Assembly (NCBI RefSeq): GCF_024372725.1
Contig: NZ_VOUA01000012.1
Span: 1 to 64,000 of the forward strand
Source: Methanosarcina sp. KYL-1
GTDB taxonomy: Archaea; Halobacteriota; Methanosarcinia; Methanosarcinales; Methanosarcinaceae
DNA length: 64,000 bases
Direction: 5' to 3'
Numbering within the stretch: position 1 is the stretch's first letter; the number at the start of each line of letters is the position of its first letter. The position numbers and the translations under genes are program-made. Under the pieces are notes generated by a model that saw nothing but the letters and a program-made list of their open reading frames with translations, did no database searches and was not told where the DNA came from. This document shows, one piece after another, positions 33,123-41,765 of the stretch.

Positions 33123-33716
33123 TCAGAGACTTTCAGCCGGGCAGATAATTCCTGCCTTTGCATCCATTACGAATTCTCCGGAAATTATCACGTCCCCGGA
33201 AACCGGAGCTACAAGGGAAACCTGCCTTTTTTTCAGGGAACAGACGACAAGGGGTTCTTCCGGATAGGCTTCTTCCCGGTTTTTGTAGTCGTCCACGATT
33301 TTCCGGATTTCTTCCTGGTCGGTGAGCCCTATGCGGTCGATCAGGACAACCTGCTGCTGGAAGCGCTCGACGGCTTCTGCTGAGATGTTTTCTATGAAGG
33401 GAATTGCACCTTCGGAGCCTACAATTCTTCCCCTTTCATCGATACCGTTTGCATGAATTGCAAGGAGGGAATGGCCTGCCAGGTGGCCCCTTGATTCGGC
33501 TCCGCAGACCAGGATATACCTTATGTTAGAATTCGAAATCGTATTCACTATGATTTTTTCGACCCCCAGGTTTTCGGTTTTTGAGCTCCCCCAGAGGGCG
33601 ACTTCCGGATAGGCTTCGAGGTGGCTTGCCAGGGTCACAACCGCAACCCTGGCTTCGGGGTTTCCTACAATGTAATCTCCTTTTACCACCGGCCAGTTAT
33701 CTGCAATAACCTTCAA
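33123..33716 (-). CDS. mtxA: MtxA, MtrA-like corrinoid protein without membrane anchor
   Basis: A 197-residue homologue of the corrinoid subunit MtrA. The fold signatures are WPVVKGDYIVGNPEARVAVVTLAS, IRYILVCGAESRGHLAGHSLLAIHANGID (the cobamide-binding region with conserved His) and FQQQVVLIDRIG. MtrA has a C-terminal membrane helix that is absent here, so the protein is soluble, as described for MtxA of Methanosarcina barkeri. TTG 33716 follows AGGTGATTTA. It sits between mtxX and mtxH. Confidence 0.9.
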   Translation of the reverse strand: MKVIADNWPVVKGDYIVGNPEARVAVVTLASHLEAYPEVALWGSSKTENLGVEKIIVNTISNSNIRYILVCGAESRGHLAGHSLLAIHANGIDERGRIVGSEGAIPFIENISAEAVERFQQQVVLIDRIGLTDQEEIRKIVDDYKNREEAYPEEPLVVCSLKKRQVSLVAPVSGDVIISGEFVMDAKAGIICPAESL

Positions 33717-33765
33717 TAAATCACCTTTAATGAAATTCCCTTGATTATTTCCAATAAATCTCTTT

Positions 33766-33821
33766 AATGAATTTCTTTCAATGAATTTCTTTCAATGAAT
33801 TTCTTTCAATGAATTTCCTTT
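33766..33821. repeat. 14-bp direct repeats between mtxX and mtxA
   Basis: AATGAATTTCTTTC is repeated four times head to tail, overlapping the end of mtxX by about 15 bases. The last copy is imperfect. The array makes up most of the mtxX-mtxA spacer. Confidence 0.8.
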
Positions 33822-34675
33822 AACGAATCTTTTTTCCTTTCTTTGTTCAGGTGGGAAAGTGCACTTGCAAGCATTATGGCTTTCGTGAAATGTCCGCCTA
33901 CTCTTGAAGTGTCCACAAACACGTAATCATCCATAAGCACCGGAGCCCCGAGTCCGTCTCCTCCTCCCAGGAAAGCGATGGTCCGGAAGATCAGGTTTCC
34001 AGAAATCCCGTCCGGGGCAAGGATAAAGTTTGACTCCTTTATGGCATCTTCTATAAGAATGGTATGGTGCTTTGCATTAATCCCCATTTCAAGGGCTCTC
34101 CTTGTTACTAGCTCCCCGTCCGCAAGGGTCCGGTCAACCCGGCGGTCCCTCCCGATATCGCCCATCCTGCCCCCGGAAAGCACGCCGACTGCAGGCTCAA
34201 TCCCGAACCTCCTTATGTGTTCGGCACCCAGGCTTATCATTCGGAGTTTGTCTGCAATGGAGTTACCTTCATCGATTCCCACAGGGGCGAGAAAGAAAGG
34301 TGTCCCGTCAACCGTCAGGAGCAGGGCAAGCCGGCATACTTTCTTCATGCCTAGAGCCTGTTTTAGTTCGGAAAGGGCTCCTGAGGCTTTGGCAGTCCCC
34401 CTGATTGCAGCATCGACCTGTCTTGAAACCAGGAGGTCGGAAAGGGCTTTTTCAGGGTCTTCGGTGTCAATTACCTCAAGTTTGGTCCCTATCTCGTCGA
34501 TCTCCTTTTTGTTTCCTACAAGGACGACCTGTGCAAAGCCCATTTCCTGGGCTCTCCATGCACTTTCAAGAATTTTGGGGGTAGGCTCCCTGATTCCCAT
34601 AGCCACCCTTGCCCTGTTTATCCGGGCCCGGCTTTCGATAGCCTTCAGGAGGGCATCCATGCCATTATTTTCCAT
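33806..34675 (-). CDS. mtxX: MtxX, putative methanogenesis marker/methyltransferase-associated protein
   Basis: A 289-residue protein of the MtxX (methanogenesis marker 4) family. It shares the phosphotransacetylase-like fold seen in MGIREPTPKILESAWRAQE, AAIRGTAKASGALSEL and VGVLSGGRMGDIGRD, with LAPDGISGNLIFRT near the C-terminus. It heads the leftward mtxXAH operon. The exact reaction is not established; it is conserved in methanogens beside methyltransferase genes. ATG 34675 is used; ATG 34660 (MDALLKA) is an alternative. Confidence 0.88.
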   Translation of the reverse strand: MENNGMDALLKAIESRARINRARVAMGIREPTPKILESAWRAQEMGFAQVVLVGNKKEIDEIGTKLEVIDTEDPEKALSDLLVSRQVDAAIRGTAKASGALSELKQALGMKKVCRLALLLTVDGTPFFLAPVGIDEGNSIADKLRMISLGAEHIRRFGIEPAVGVLSGGRMGDIGRDRRVDRTLADGELVTRRALEMGINAKHHTILIEDAIKESNFILAPDGISGNLIFRTIAFLGGGDGLGAPVLMDDYVFVDTSRVGGHFTKAIMLASALSHLNKERKKDSLKEIH

Positions 34676-34992
34676 GTCGATCAGAACTGCAGATCATTAC
34701 TTTTTGGTAAGATTTAAGGTAGTTCTAAGAATACGATTTTTAGGTAGTTCAAAGAAGAACAGGCACAAACATTAATTAATTTTCGCCTATTTTCTTTGTG
34801 GGTAGATATGGCAACTTCAGCCCTTTTATTATCATGACCAGAAATAATTTTAACACAGACTGGCATGTAAAATTAAACTTCTTTATCCAGAATCAGTATC
34901 AGAAGGTATAGCATGAAAAGCCTTATACATAATAAAAAAAATTAAACATATAAGGTTAATAATGAGTTCTCTTTTTATTGGTATGGTTTAAG
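34676..34992. other. Divergent promoter region of mtxXAH and rfcL
   Basis: AT-rich, with two partly duplicated TTAAGGTAGTTC / TTTTAGGTAGTTC segments near 34716-34748, possibly paired sites for the mtx side. TTAAACATATAAGG near 34942 is the likely TATA region of rfcL. No gene is seen. Confidence 0.5.
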
Positions 34993-36918
34993 ATGACGTC
35001 GGCAATCGAATGGGCTGAGAAATACCGCCCCCAGACCCTCGCGGATATTGTGGGGAACAAAAAGGCAGTGCATGATTTCCGGAGCTGGGCTGAGGAGTGG
35101 CTTTCGGGCATCCCCGAGAAGAGGGCTGTGATCCTCGAGGGGCCTGCAGGGATTGGGAAAACGTCCAGTGCCCACGCCCTTGCCCGGGATATGGGCTGGG
35201 AGGCTATTGAGCTTAACGCAAGCGACCAGAGGACCGAAGCCGTGATCGAGAAAATTGCGGGGTCGGCAGCTTCTATGAACACCCTCTTTGGGGGAAAACG
35301 CCTGATCATTCTGGATGAAGCGGACAATATCCACGGGACCGCGGACCGGGGCGGGATGCGGGCGATATCCGGGATCATTAAAAATACGCTTCATCCGATC
35401 GTACTTATTGCAAACGACGTTTACGGGCTCACCCCTACAATCCGGGGGCTCTGCCTGGAAATCAAGTTCGGGTCAGTGCAGAGCCGTTCCATGGTCCCGG
35501 CTCTGAAGAAGGTCTGCGATGCCGAGGGCATCCGCTGTAGCCCCGAAGCGGTCCAGCAGATTGCGGAAAATGCGGGAGGAGACCTCCGGAGTGCCATGAA
35601 CGACCTCCAGGCTGCAGCCAGCGGGAGACAGGTTCTGGAAGCCGAAGACATCAGTACGGCAGGCAGGGACGTAAAGGACAATATTTTCAAGGCAATGCAG
35701 AAGATCTTCAAGAGCACTGACTGCAAAAAGGCCCTTGAAGCTTCACGCGGGCTTGACGAAAGCCCGGAAGACCTGGTGCACTGGATCGATGAAAACCTGC
35801 CTATCCAGTATGCGGGAAAAGGCGGCGAACTCGACGACATCAGGACAGGCTTTGATTATCTCTCAAAGGCGGACCTCTACCTGGGGCGCGTAAAGAGACG
35901 CCAGAACTACCGGATGTGGAGGTATGCCAGCATGCTTATGGTCTGCGGGGCCTCACTTTCGAAGTCCAGGCCCTACCCCGGCTTTATCAAGTACCAGCAG
36001 CCTTCGCTCTGGAAGAGGCTCGGGCAGACCCGGTCAAAACGGGACATGCGGGATAATATTGCTTCAAAGGTAGGGGTACATTCCTTTGAGTCCATGCACT
36101 ATTCCAGGAGCAGCCTGCTTGGGCTTTATTCCCGGATGCTAAATGATGAGGCTTATGCTGTTGACATCGCGGCAGGCCTCGGGCTTGAACTTGAAGAGTT
36201 AATGTACCTTTCGGGAAGCAGCAAGGCTAGCAAAAAGCTCCAGAAAATCTATGATGAGGCCCAGGCTTTGCTGATTAGCGGGGACAAAGAGGGGGCCAGG
36301 GAACCCGAATTCTTCAAGCAACCGGAAAAACCAGGGAAAAAGCAGATGTCTCTGGACTGTCCGGCTCCATCAGAGCCCGCAAAAAAGGCCTCTTCCCTTC
36401 CTGAGATCTCAGTTGTCACCGGACTCGATATACATGTTTCTCCAGATTCTGAAGGAAAGCAGAGGACCCTTAATTTCGGGTTTGCTGCTTCCCCTGAAGA
36501 ACCCCGGAAACCGGAAACAGAAGAAAAGAAGTCCTTTGTCGGCTTTGAATACGTGGAAAGTAAGGCCTTTGAAAGTAATAATTCTGAAAGTAAAGCTCTT
36601 GAATGTAATTTTCCGGACCGAAAGGTTTCAGGTTCTGGAGTTTCTGAAAAGAGGGGCTCAGCTGATTCCGTAACTGAAGAAAGGAATGCCATTACTGTTT
36701 TGGACCCAGTGGAAAGGAAAGTCCCTGCTGGCCCGCCACTTCCGGAAAAGAATGCCTTTACCGATTCGACCTTTCCAAATAAGAAAACTTCTGTGGTCCC
36801 GAAGCTTTCTGAAAAGAAAGCTTCCGAGGGCACGGAGTCGGCAGGCCTTCCTGAAGTGGAAAGCGAAGCTCCTAAAAAAGCCGAACAGAAAACGCAAAAA
36901 ACACTGTTCGACTTTTAA
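34993..36918 (+). CDS. rfcL: Replication factor C large subunit
   Basis: A 641-residue clamp-loader large subunit that loads the PCNA sliding clamp. AAA+ core in residues ~1-230: [14 protein letters not shown], Walker [11 protein letters not shown], Walker [10 protein letters not shown], and sensor-type [11 protein letters not shown]. The RFC box and collar region extends to ~450. From ~455 to ~630 follows a low-complexity linker with many ERK/EKK-spaced Ser/Glu units, then the C-terminal PIP box QKTLFDF that binds PCNA. ATG 34993 is chosen over in-frame TTG 34978. The small subunit gene is not in the window. The linker is the variable part of the family. Confidence 0.95.
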   Translation: MTSAIEWAEKYRPQTLADIVGNKKAVHDFRSWAEEWLSGIPEKRAVILEGPAGIGKTSSAHALARDMGWEAIELNASDQRTEAVIEKIAGSAASMNTLFGGKRLIILDEADNIHGTADRGGMRAISGIIKNTLHPIVLIANDVYGLTPTIRGLCLEIKFGSVQSRSMVPALKKVCDAEGIRCSPEAVQQIAENAGGDLRSAMNDLQAAASGRQVLEAEDISTAGRDVKDNIFKAMQKIFKSTDCKKALEASRGLDESPEDLVHWIDENLPIQYAGKGGELDDIRTGFDYLSKADLYLGRVKRRQNYRMWRYASMLMVCGASLSKSRPYPGFIKYQQPSLWKRLGQTRSKRDMRDNIASKVGVHSFESMHYSRSSLLGLYSRMLNDEAYAVDIAAGLGLELEELMYLSGSSKASKKLQKIYDEAQALLISGDKEGAREPEFFKQPEKPGKKQMSLDCPAPSEPAKKASSLPEISVVTGLDIHVSPDSEGKQRTLNFGFAASPEEPRKPETEEKKSFVGFEYVESKAFESNNSESKALECNFPDRKVSGSGVSEKRGSADSVTEERNAITVLDPVERKVPAGPPLPEKNAFTDSTFPNKKTSVVPKLSEKKASEGTESAGLPEVESEAPKKAEQKTQKTLFDF

Positions 36919-36985
36919 ATCATTTTTCAGGTCTTTTGTGGCTTAGAAGTCGGAATAGCTACAGAATTATTTGGGGAATTTTTGT

Positions 36986-37063
36986 GTGAGCGAGTCTGGG
37001 GGTTGACTTAAAAGAAGAAGTTTTGGGGATGTTCTTGGGAAGTGGGGGTATGGACCCGCTCAC
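36986..37063 (-). ncRNA. Putative small RNA with terminal stem and C-rich loop (copy B)
   Basis: On the minus strand GTGAGCGGGTC (37063-37053) pairs with GACTCGCTCAC (36996-36986), ten of eleven positions. The 56-nt loop contains CCCCC twice and CCCC once and only two G. A TATA box 24 nt upstream places the expected RNA 5' end at or next to the first stem base. Confidence 0.65.
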
Positions 37064-37087
37064 ATAGACTATATATGGAAATTTACT

Positions 37088-37095
37088 TATAAATA
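37088..37095 (-). promoter_or_regulatory. TATA box of putative small RNA copy B
   Basis: TATTTATA on the minus strand, directly after AAAAAAG (BRE-like purines). It is separated from the stem by 24 nt. Copies C and D have the same box at 23 nt. Confidence 0.6.
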
Positions 37096-37192
37096 CTTTT
37101 TTAATATATTAAAAAATATTTTTACTCGTTGACATAATGGATAATATATTTTGAAGGATAACATTTTCTGCAGGAACTTTTGCAGTCTCAAG

Positions 37193-37203
37193 TGAGCGGG
37201 GTG
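37193..37203. repeat. Solitary half-site of the small-RNA stem
   Basis: AGTGAGCGGGG occurs between copies B and C, without the complementary arm or TATA box within 120 bases. It may be the remnant of a further copy. Confidence 0.35.
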
Positions 37204-37330
37204 GAATCCGGAGTACGCGTGCGGATGCAGATGGCAGGCAATGCATAACCAGGCCTGGAAAGAGAATGGGATGTTTCTCTCAGGTTTCAGGAAAAGTTCG
37301 AAAAGTGGCCAGAAAGGTTGAAAAGAAGGT

Positions 37331-37422
37331 GTGAGCGGGTTGGAGTGTTTTTGGGAATATTTGGGGGAATAGTTGGGGGATATGAGTTTGGGGGGTTATA
37401 CTTTGAAAAGAGACCCGCTCAC
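37331..37422 (-). ncRNA. Putative small RNA with terminal stem and C-rich loop (copy C)
   Basis: On the minus strand GTGAGCGGGT (37422-37413) and ACCCGCTCAC (37340-37331) form a perfect 10-bp stem around a 72-nt loop. The loop has three CCCCC(C) tracts and two CCC tracts spaced by A/T-rich bases and a single G. CTTCTTTTC follows the stem and could end transcription. TATA box 23 nt upstream. Confidence 0.7.
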
Positions 37423-37445
37423 AGAGCATCTGTACCATCACATCA

Positions 37446-37453
37446 TATAAATA
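37446..37453 (-). promoter_or_regulatory. TATA box of putative small RNA copy C
   Basis: TATTTATA on the minus strand preceded by GAAAAAG, 23 nt before the stem. Confidence 0.6.
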
Positions 37454-38057
37454 CTTTTTCCTTATATATTGTATATTTTATAATTCGGGCATGTATCTTT
37501 ATTTTTAAAAATGTTCTCCCAGGTCCTCTCGTCCGTCTTTCAATATGTGGCTCTTTCGATATGGCAAAATAAGCTACATGCACGTATTTCTCTCCAATTC
37601 AAAGAGTTATTTAAAGGGTATTTGCCCTTCTGAAGAAAGTCGGTTTTTCCTGTGACAAGTTACAGGCCGGGTGCAAAAATGAAGTGTAAAAGCATTGAGG
37701 GAGCATTGGAGGAGGATTTCTATTTTTGGGTTGAATCCTTTTTTGTTTTAATCTTTTTTTTGAACTTTTTAGTATTAATTGCCTGGTTTATCTGGCAGTG
37801 GGGATGTCAGCTGAAAAAAATGAATAGCTTTTTGAGTTTTCTATGGGGACGAGAGTCTTGCATTCGGAACGTGACAATTTTATATTGAATATATATAATT
37901 TTCTCTTTATGCTAATCTCCGGATGCAAGGATTAAAGGCAGGAATACCGCTTCTGCCCATCTGAATAAACACTCACTTTCGCCGGTTATAGGGTTATCGG
38001 AGAAAAAGTCGGTACATTAATCATTACGAAAATCAGTAAGAATCAGTAAGAATCATA
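37454..38057. other. Intergenic between small-RNA copies C and D
   Basis: It contains an AT-rich stretch with a 78-codon frame at 37652-37888 that has one hydrophobic segment but no ribosome binding site and no recognisable family. AATCAGTAAG is duplicated at 38031-38050 just left of copy D. No gene is called. Confidence 0.4.
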
Positions 38058-38131
38058 GTGAGCGGGTTGGGGAGTATGAATTGGGGGTGTTGGGGGGTTG
38101 GGGTTATCTTACAAAATAGAGACCCGCTCAC
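38058..38131 (-). ncRNA. Putative small RNA with terminal stem and C-rich loop (copy D)
   Basis: On the minus strand GTGAGCGGGT (38131-38122) and ACCCGCTCAC (38067-38058) form a perfect 10-bp stem around a 54-nt loop that contains CCCC, CCCCCC, CCCCC and CCCC and only two G. TATA box 23 nt upstream. It is the shortest copy. Confidence 0.7.
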
Positions 38132-38154
38132 AAATACCTTTCATGTTGATATAC

Positions 38155-38162
38155 TATAAATA
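38155..38162 (-). promoter_or_regulatory. TATA box of putative small RNA copy D
   Basis: TATTTATA on the minus strand after ACAAA, 23 nt before the stem. Confidence 0.6.
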
Positions 38163-38432
38163 TTTGTTGCTCTGTTCCACTCTGGTTTTTTGTGGATGGC
38201 TGAAAACCCCACTTTTTGGGAAAATATATTTTTTCGGGGCTAATTCTATCATTTTTTTAGATTCTACCCTGATATCATCCTAAATTAGATGCAATCCCTT
38301 TAAAGAATATGAGAAACTTGCCCTGTATTCTTTTCTAAAGTTCATTTGCAATCAAAAACAATATATATAACTAATGCCTTTTTGGTCTTGCATTAAGAGC
38401 AAGCTTCTGAAAATGCATGTGAATGGCAAAAT

Positions 38433-38506
38433 GGGCTCGTGGTCTAGTCGGTCATGACATCGCCTTTACACGGCGGGGATCCTGAGTTCGAATCTCAGCG
38501 GGCCCA
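38433..38506 (+). tRNA. tRNA-Val (UAC)
   Basis: The acceptor stem GGGCTCG pairs with CGGGCCC (one T-G pair), with discriminator A at 38506 and no encoded CCA. The D-arm has GGTCTAGTCGGTCATGAC, the anticodon arm CGCC-TTTACAC-GGCG gives anticodon UAC (valine), the T-arm has GTTCGAATC. No intron. TATATATAAC at ~38361 lies about 70 bases upstream as a TATA-like site. Confidence 0.95.
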
Positions 38507-38926
38507 TACCCTTTTAAATCCTTCTTTTTTGATTATATGGTTTTTTAATACCTTCTTTTCAAGTTTCTCAATTCTCGATTCAATGTCAGATTTAGCGGTG
38601 GGTTATACAACTTCTATATTACTATCAAATCTTCATACAGGGAAATTGCCTTATAATCCTGTATTTGCCTTAAGGAATCAGTATTTGGCTACTTGATATA
38701 AAATTGTTATACCACTCTTTTTTCCGGGTTATGCCCCAGTTTAACTCTATATAGAAAGTTCACTTTAAAAATAAATCCTTGGTGAAGATTCATTTAAATT
38801 TTCAGAGGGCAGGGAATGAATGTGGCTCTTCTTCGTATTCCCTGATAAGATGATTCAATTCAATGTATTAATTGGTTTTTGGGAGGGATACTCACTCAAA
38901 AAACCAGGAAACATTAATTCTACAAG
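38507..38926. other. Intergenic, AT-rich
   Basis: No gene is seen. An 80-codon frame overlapping the tRNA gene (38454-38696) has no coding features. Confidence 0.4.
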
Positions 38927-39103
38927 GTGCAAGGCTACAAAAAAGATGTTGAGCTCCTGTTTGAGGCAACAGGACTGCTTTTACGTCTAGATGAAAACTC
39001 TTTTTCGGTTGAGTTGATGAGAAAAATCCTGACGTCGTTTTTGAAAGAGATAGGAAGGAGGCCCCCAAATTCATTTTATTGGCATGAAAGTACTGTGACT
39101 TGA
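38927..39103 (+). pseudogene. Possible gene remnant
   Basis: A short frame from GTG 38927 reads VQGYKKDVELLFEATGLLLR, then LDENSFSVELMRKILTSFLK and ends SFYWHESTVT. Composition is that of a real folded protein, but it has no ribosome binding site, a stop 18 bases upstream, and only 58 residues. I do not recognise the family. It is probably the end of a decayed gene. Confidence 0.3.
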
Positions 39104-39191
39104 AAAGTACTTTCATTTATTTGAGCCTGCTATTCGAAGAATACCACGTTCATTTTTGTTACTGCTTTTTTAGGTTATGTTCCTTCCGATC

Positions 39192-39887
39192 TCATTCCTT
39201 CTGTTTCTTCTTTGATTTATACATTAGAAGTCCAGCGGCCAGTAACAGCCCAAGGCCACATGCAATTATCAGCATAGTGTTGGAGCCTTCGTCAACAGGA
39301 ATTGATTTTTCATGTGCGCTGGAGGTGGCGGCTTCTTCAATTCCAAGGGGAGCTTCAGACTCTATGTCATTTATGGCAGCTTCCTCCTGACTGATGCTTC
39401 CTGTTTCGGGTTCTTCAGCTGCTGCTTTGAAAGAACCGCCCATGCCTCCGGAAACTTTTGGCTTGGCGTTTTCCTCGGATACTTCAGCGTTAATTTTCAG
39501 AGTCAGGAATCCGTCGGAATCAATATCATTAGTATTAATTACAGGATCCACTTTTACTTTTTCACCGTTTATGTAAAATTCAAGGTCACTATAATCTTCC
39601 AGTTCACAGGGAATTGGAAGTTTGTTGCCGAAACCGTCTCCGTACACTCCTTCAGTCGTCACTACAGTGGAACCTACATCTTCACCGTTGACTTTGACGG
39701 TAATCAGAGTTCCTTCGGGTGCTTTTTCTCCATTTACATATATTTCCCCATCAACATTAATGGGCCGCTCAGGTATCGCTCCCTGAGAATCATCTGCTAC
39801 AGCAGGGACCACTACCGCCGCAAATAATAACATCAGGGTCTGAATTATTATTGTAAACTTAATCAATAATTTTTTGCTCCTTATCAT
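39192..39887 (-). CDS. Secreted, membrane-anchored protein
   Basis: A 231-residue surface protein. ATG 39887 is chosen over an in-frame start at 39938 because GGTGACC lies before it and the signal sequence begins there. The signal peptide (residues ~1-32, basic RSKK then hydrophobic, ending VVPAVADD) is followed by a beta-rich domain (INVDGEIYVNGEKAPEGTLI, VKVNGEDVGSTVVTTEG), an acidic Ser/Glu/Ala-rich stalk and a C-terminal membrane helix with a KSKKKQKE tail. This resembles cell-surface stalk proteins of methanogens. The next gene upstream on the same strand is also secreted. Confidence 0.75.
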   Translation of the reverse strand: MIRSKKLLIKFTIIIQTLMLLFAAVVVPAVADDSQGAIPERPINVDGEIYVNGEKAPEGTLITVKVNGEDVGSTVVTTEGVYGDGFGNKLPIPCELEDYSDLEFYINGEKVKVDPVINTNDIDSDGFLTLKINAEVSEENAKPKVSGGMGGSFKAAAEEPETGSISQEEAAINDIESEAPLGIEEAATSSAHEKSIPVDEGSNTMLIIACGLGLLLAAGLLMYKSKKKQKE

Positions 39888-39985
39888 AAGGTCACCGTCC
39901 ATAAAAAATGTGCATGGTGAGTTTTGGAAACCCACCACATTCCTTAATTTTTCTTTTCATTTGTCTCCTTTACCGGGATCCGATT

Positions 39986-41701
39986 TCAGGCAAGTGTGCA
40001 GCAGTCATCTGTCACATACATCCAGTACCCTTTGTACGGATATACGGGGAAGAGATCCACTGTCATATGGGTCTCATCGTAACATGTGTCACTGCACCCG
40101 TTTTTGTAACCGGTGTACTGGTAGTCCCAGTATCCATTATCACATACCCATGGGCCCACAACCTTTGAGTAGTAGCCTTCAACGGTTACAAACGCACAGT
40201 TTGCATATTGAGTGCTTGTTTCGGGAGAACCGACAGCATTCCAGCCAGGATACAACTTGAGTGCCGGAAGGACGTTATTTGTCTGCTTCCTGACGAGTTT
40301 TTCTGCCGGGATACAGCAGTCTTCCTTGGCATAAATCCAGTACCCTTTCAAAGGTTCCCAGTTCATACTCAGTGAGTGCACCCATTTATCGGCAGTGCAA
40401 GTTGCAGATGCGTCATAGTACTGGACACACGTAACAACATCAGATAAACCGCAGAGGACATCTTTAAAGGCCGGTTTCTCCAGTGTATACGGGATGGATA
40501 CGAAGTTCCAGCCAGCAGTGAGACATAGGCCGTCGGGAAGCACTACTTCTGCTACATTGATCTGTGTGTCACAGTCGATTGCTGCAGGTTCAGACATCCC
40601 TTCCATCATGAACTCGCCGTCAAAGGTGTACGTTCCACAAGCTTCTTCAGGAATCTCTACGGTGTAGGTGTATGTCGTGTCTGCTGCACCGCTTGTGATT
40701 ACCCACTTGACGTGCCCCGGTTCACAGTTGTAGTCCCCACTACCGCTTGCACCGGTTATTGTCCATCCTGCAGGAACAACCTCGTCAATGGCGTAGTATG
40801 TGGCAGAGTCCACTGTCACGTCCAGTTTGACGGTAATCGTCGAGCCGGGTGCCTGGTCTTCTTCGGGGAGGTCCCTGCACACATTGCTGTCGTCTCCTCC
40901 GGTGACATCATCTGCAACATTGACCTGTGTGTCACAGTCGATTGCTGCAGGGTCTGCCATCCCCTCCATCATAAATTCGCCGTTAAAGGTATATGCTCCG
41001 CTGGCATCTTCGGGAATCTCTACGGTGTAGGTGTATGTCGTGTCTGCTGCACCGCTTGTGATTACCCACTTGACGTGCCCCGGATCTTTGGTGTAGTCCC
41101 CGCTGCCACTTGCACCGGTTACTGTCCAGCCTTCAGGAACTTCCTCGTCAATGGCGTAGTATGTGGCAGAGTCCACTGTCACGTCCAGTTTGACGGTAAT
41201 CGTCGAGCCGGGTGCCTGGTCTTCTTCGGGGAGGTCCCTGCACACATTGCTGCAGTCGTCTCCTCCGGTGACATCATCTGCAACATTGACCTGTGTGTCA
41301 CAGTCGATTGCTGCAGGGTCTGCCATCCCCTCCATCATAAATTCGCCGTTAAAGGTATATGCTCCGCTGGCATCTTCGGGAATCTCTACGGTGTAGGTGT
41401 ATGTCGTGTCTGCTGCACCGCTTGTGATTACCCACTTGACGTGCCCCGGATCTTTGGTGTAGTCCCCGCTGCCACTTGCACCGGTTACTGTCCAGCCTTC
41501 AGGAACTTCCTCGTCAATGGCGTAGTATGTGGCAGAACCCACCGTTACACCCAGTGAGACGGTAATCGTTGAACCTGGTGCCAGATCACCCGATGGAAGA
41601 TCCCTGCAGACATTAGAGGAACCTGTAGCTGATGCCCCCAAAGGTAATGCCGCTAAAAGCAGCATTGCTACAATTCCAATCGTCATAATTGCTTTATTCA
41701 T
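39986..41701 (-). CDS. Secreted repeat protein with three ~121-residue repeats
   Basis: A 571-residue exported protein. Signal peptide in residues 1-25. Three tandem repeats of about 121 residues follow, each with SNVCRDLP, APGSTITV, ATYYAIDE.VPEGWTVTGASG, HVKWVITSGAADTTYTYTVE and the EFMMEGM.PAAIDCDTQ end; the DNA of the repeats is nearly identical over ~360 bp, so they are recent duplications. The C-terminal ~180 residues hold two LxxGWNxVxxP / KGYWIY modules and many cysteines. No C-terminal anchor is visible. ATG 41701 follows GGGGGAAAGATT. Probably a cell-envelope or adhesion protein. Confidence 0.8.
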   Translation of the reverse strand: MNKAIMTIGIVAMLLLAALPLGASATGSSNVCRDLPSGDLAPGSTITVSLGVTVGSATYYAIDEEVPEGWTVTGASGSGDYTKDPGHVKWVITSGAADTTYTYTVEIPEDASGAYTFNGEFMMEGMADPAAIDCDTQVNVADDVTGGDDCSNVCRDLPEEDQAPGSTITVKLDVTVDSATYYAIDEEVPEGWTVTGASGSGDYTKDPGHVKWVITSGAADTTYTYTVEIPEDASGAYTFNGEFMMEGMADPAAIDCDTQVNVADDVTGGDDSNVCRDLPEEDQAPGSTITVKLDVTVDSATYYAIDEVVPAGWTITGASGSGDYNCEPGHVKWVITSGAADTTYTYTVEIPEEACGTYTFDGEFMMEGMSEPAAIDCDTQINVAEVVLPDGLCLTAGWNFVSIPYTLEKPAFKDVLCGLSDVVTCVQYYDASATCTADKWVHSLSMNWEPLKGYWIYAKEDCCIPAEKLVRKQTNNVLPALKLYPGWNAVGSPETSTQYANCAFVTVEGYYSKVVGPWVCDNGYWDYQYTGYKNGCSDTCYDETHMTVDLFPVYPYKGYWMYVTDDCCTLA

Positions 41702-41765
41702 AATCTTTCCCCCAAGTAAGTGTAGCTGAGAGGCAGATTAGTGCCTCTCAGGTGGCATTTGGTTC

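Noticed and set aside
37652-37888. 78-codon frame with a hydrophobic middle
   Set aside because: Start lacks a ribosome binding site, composition follows the AT-rich spacer, and no family is recognisable.
36986-38131. Reading the inverted-repeat units as MITEs or as plus-strand G-quadruplex elements
   Set aside because: No target duplications and a TATA box at constant distance on one side. The plus strand is G-rich, but no plus-strand promoter precedes any copy, so the minus-strand C-rich RNA is preferred. G-quadruplex formation in DNA cannot be excluded.
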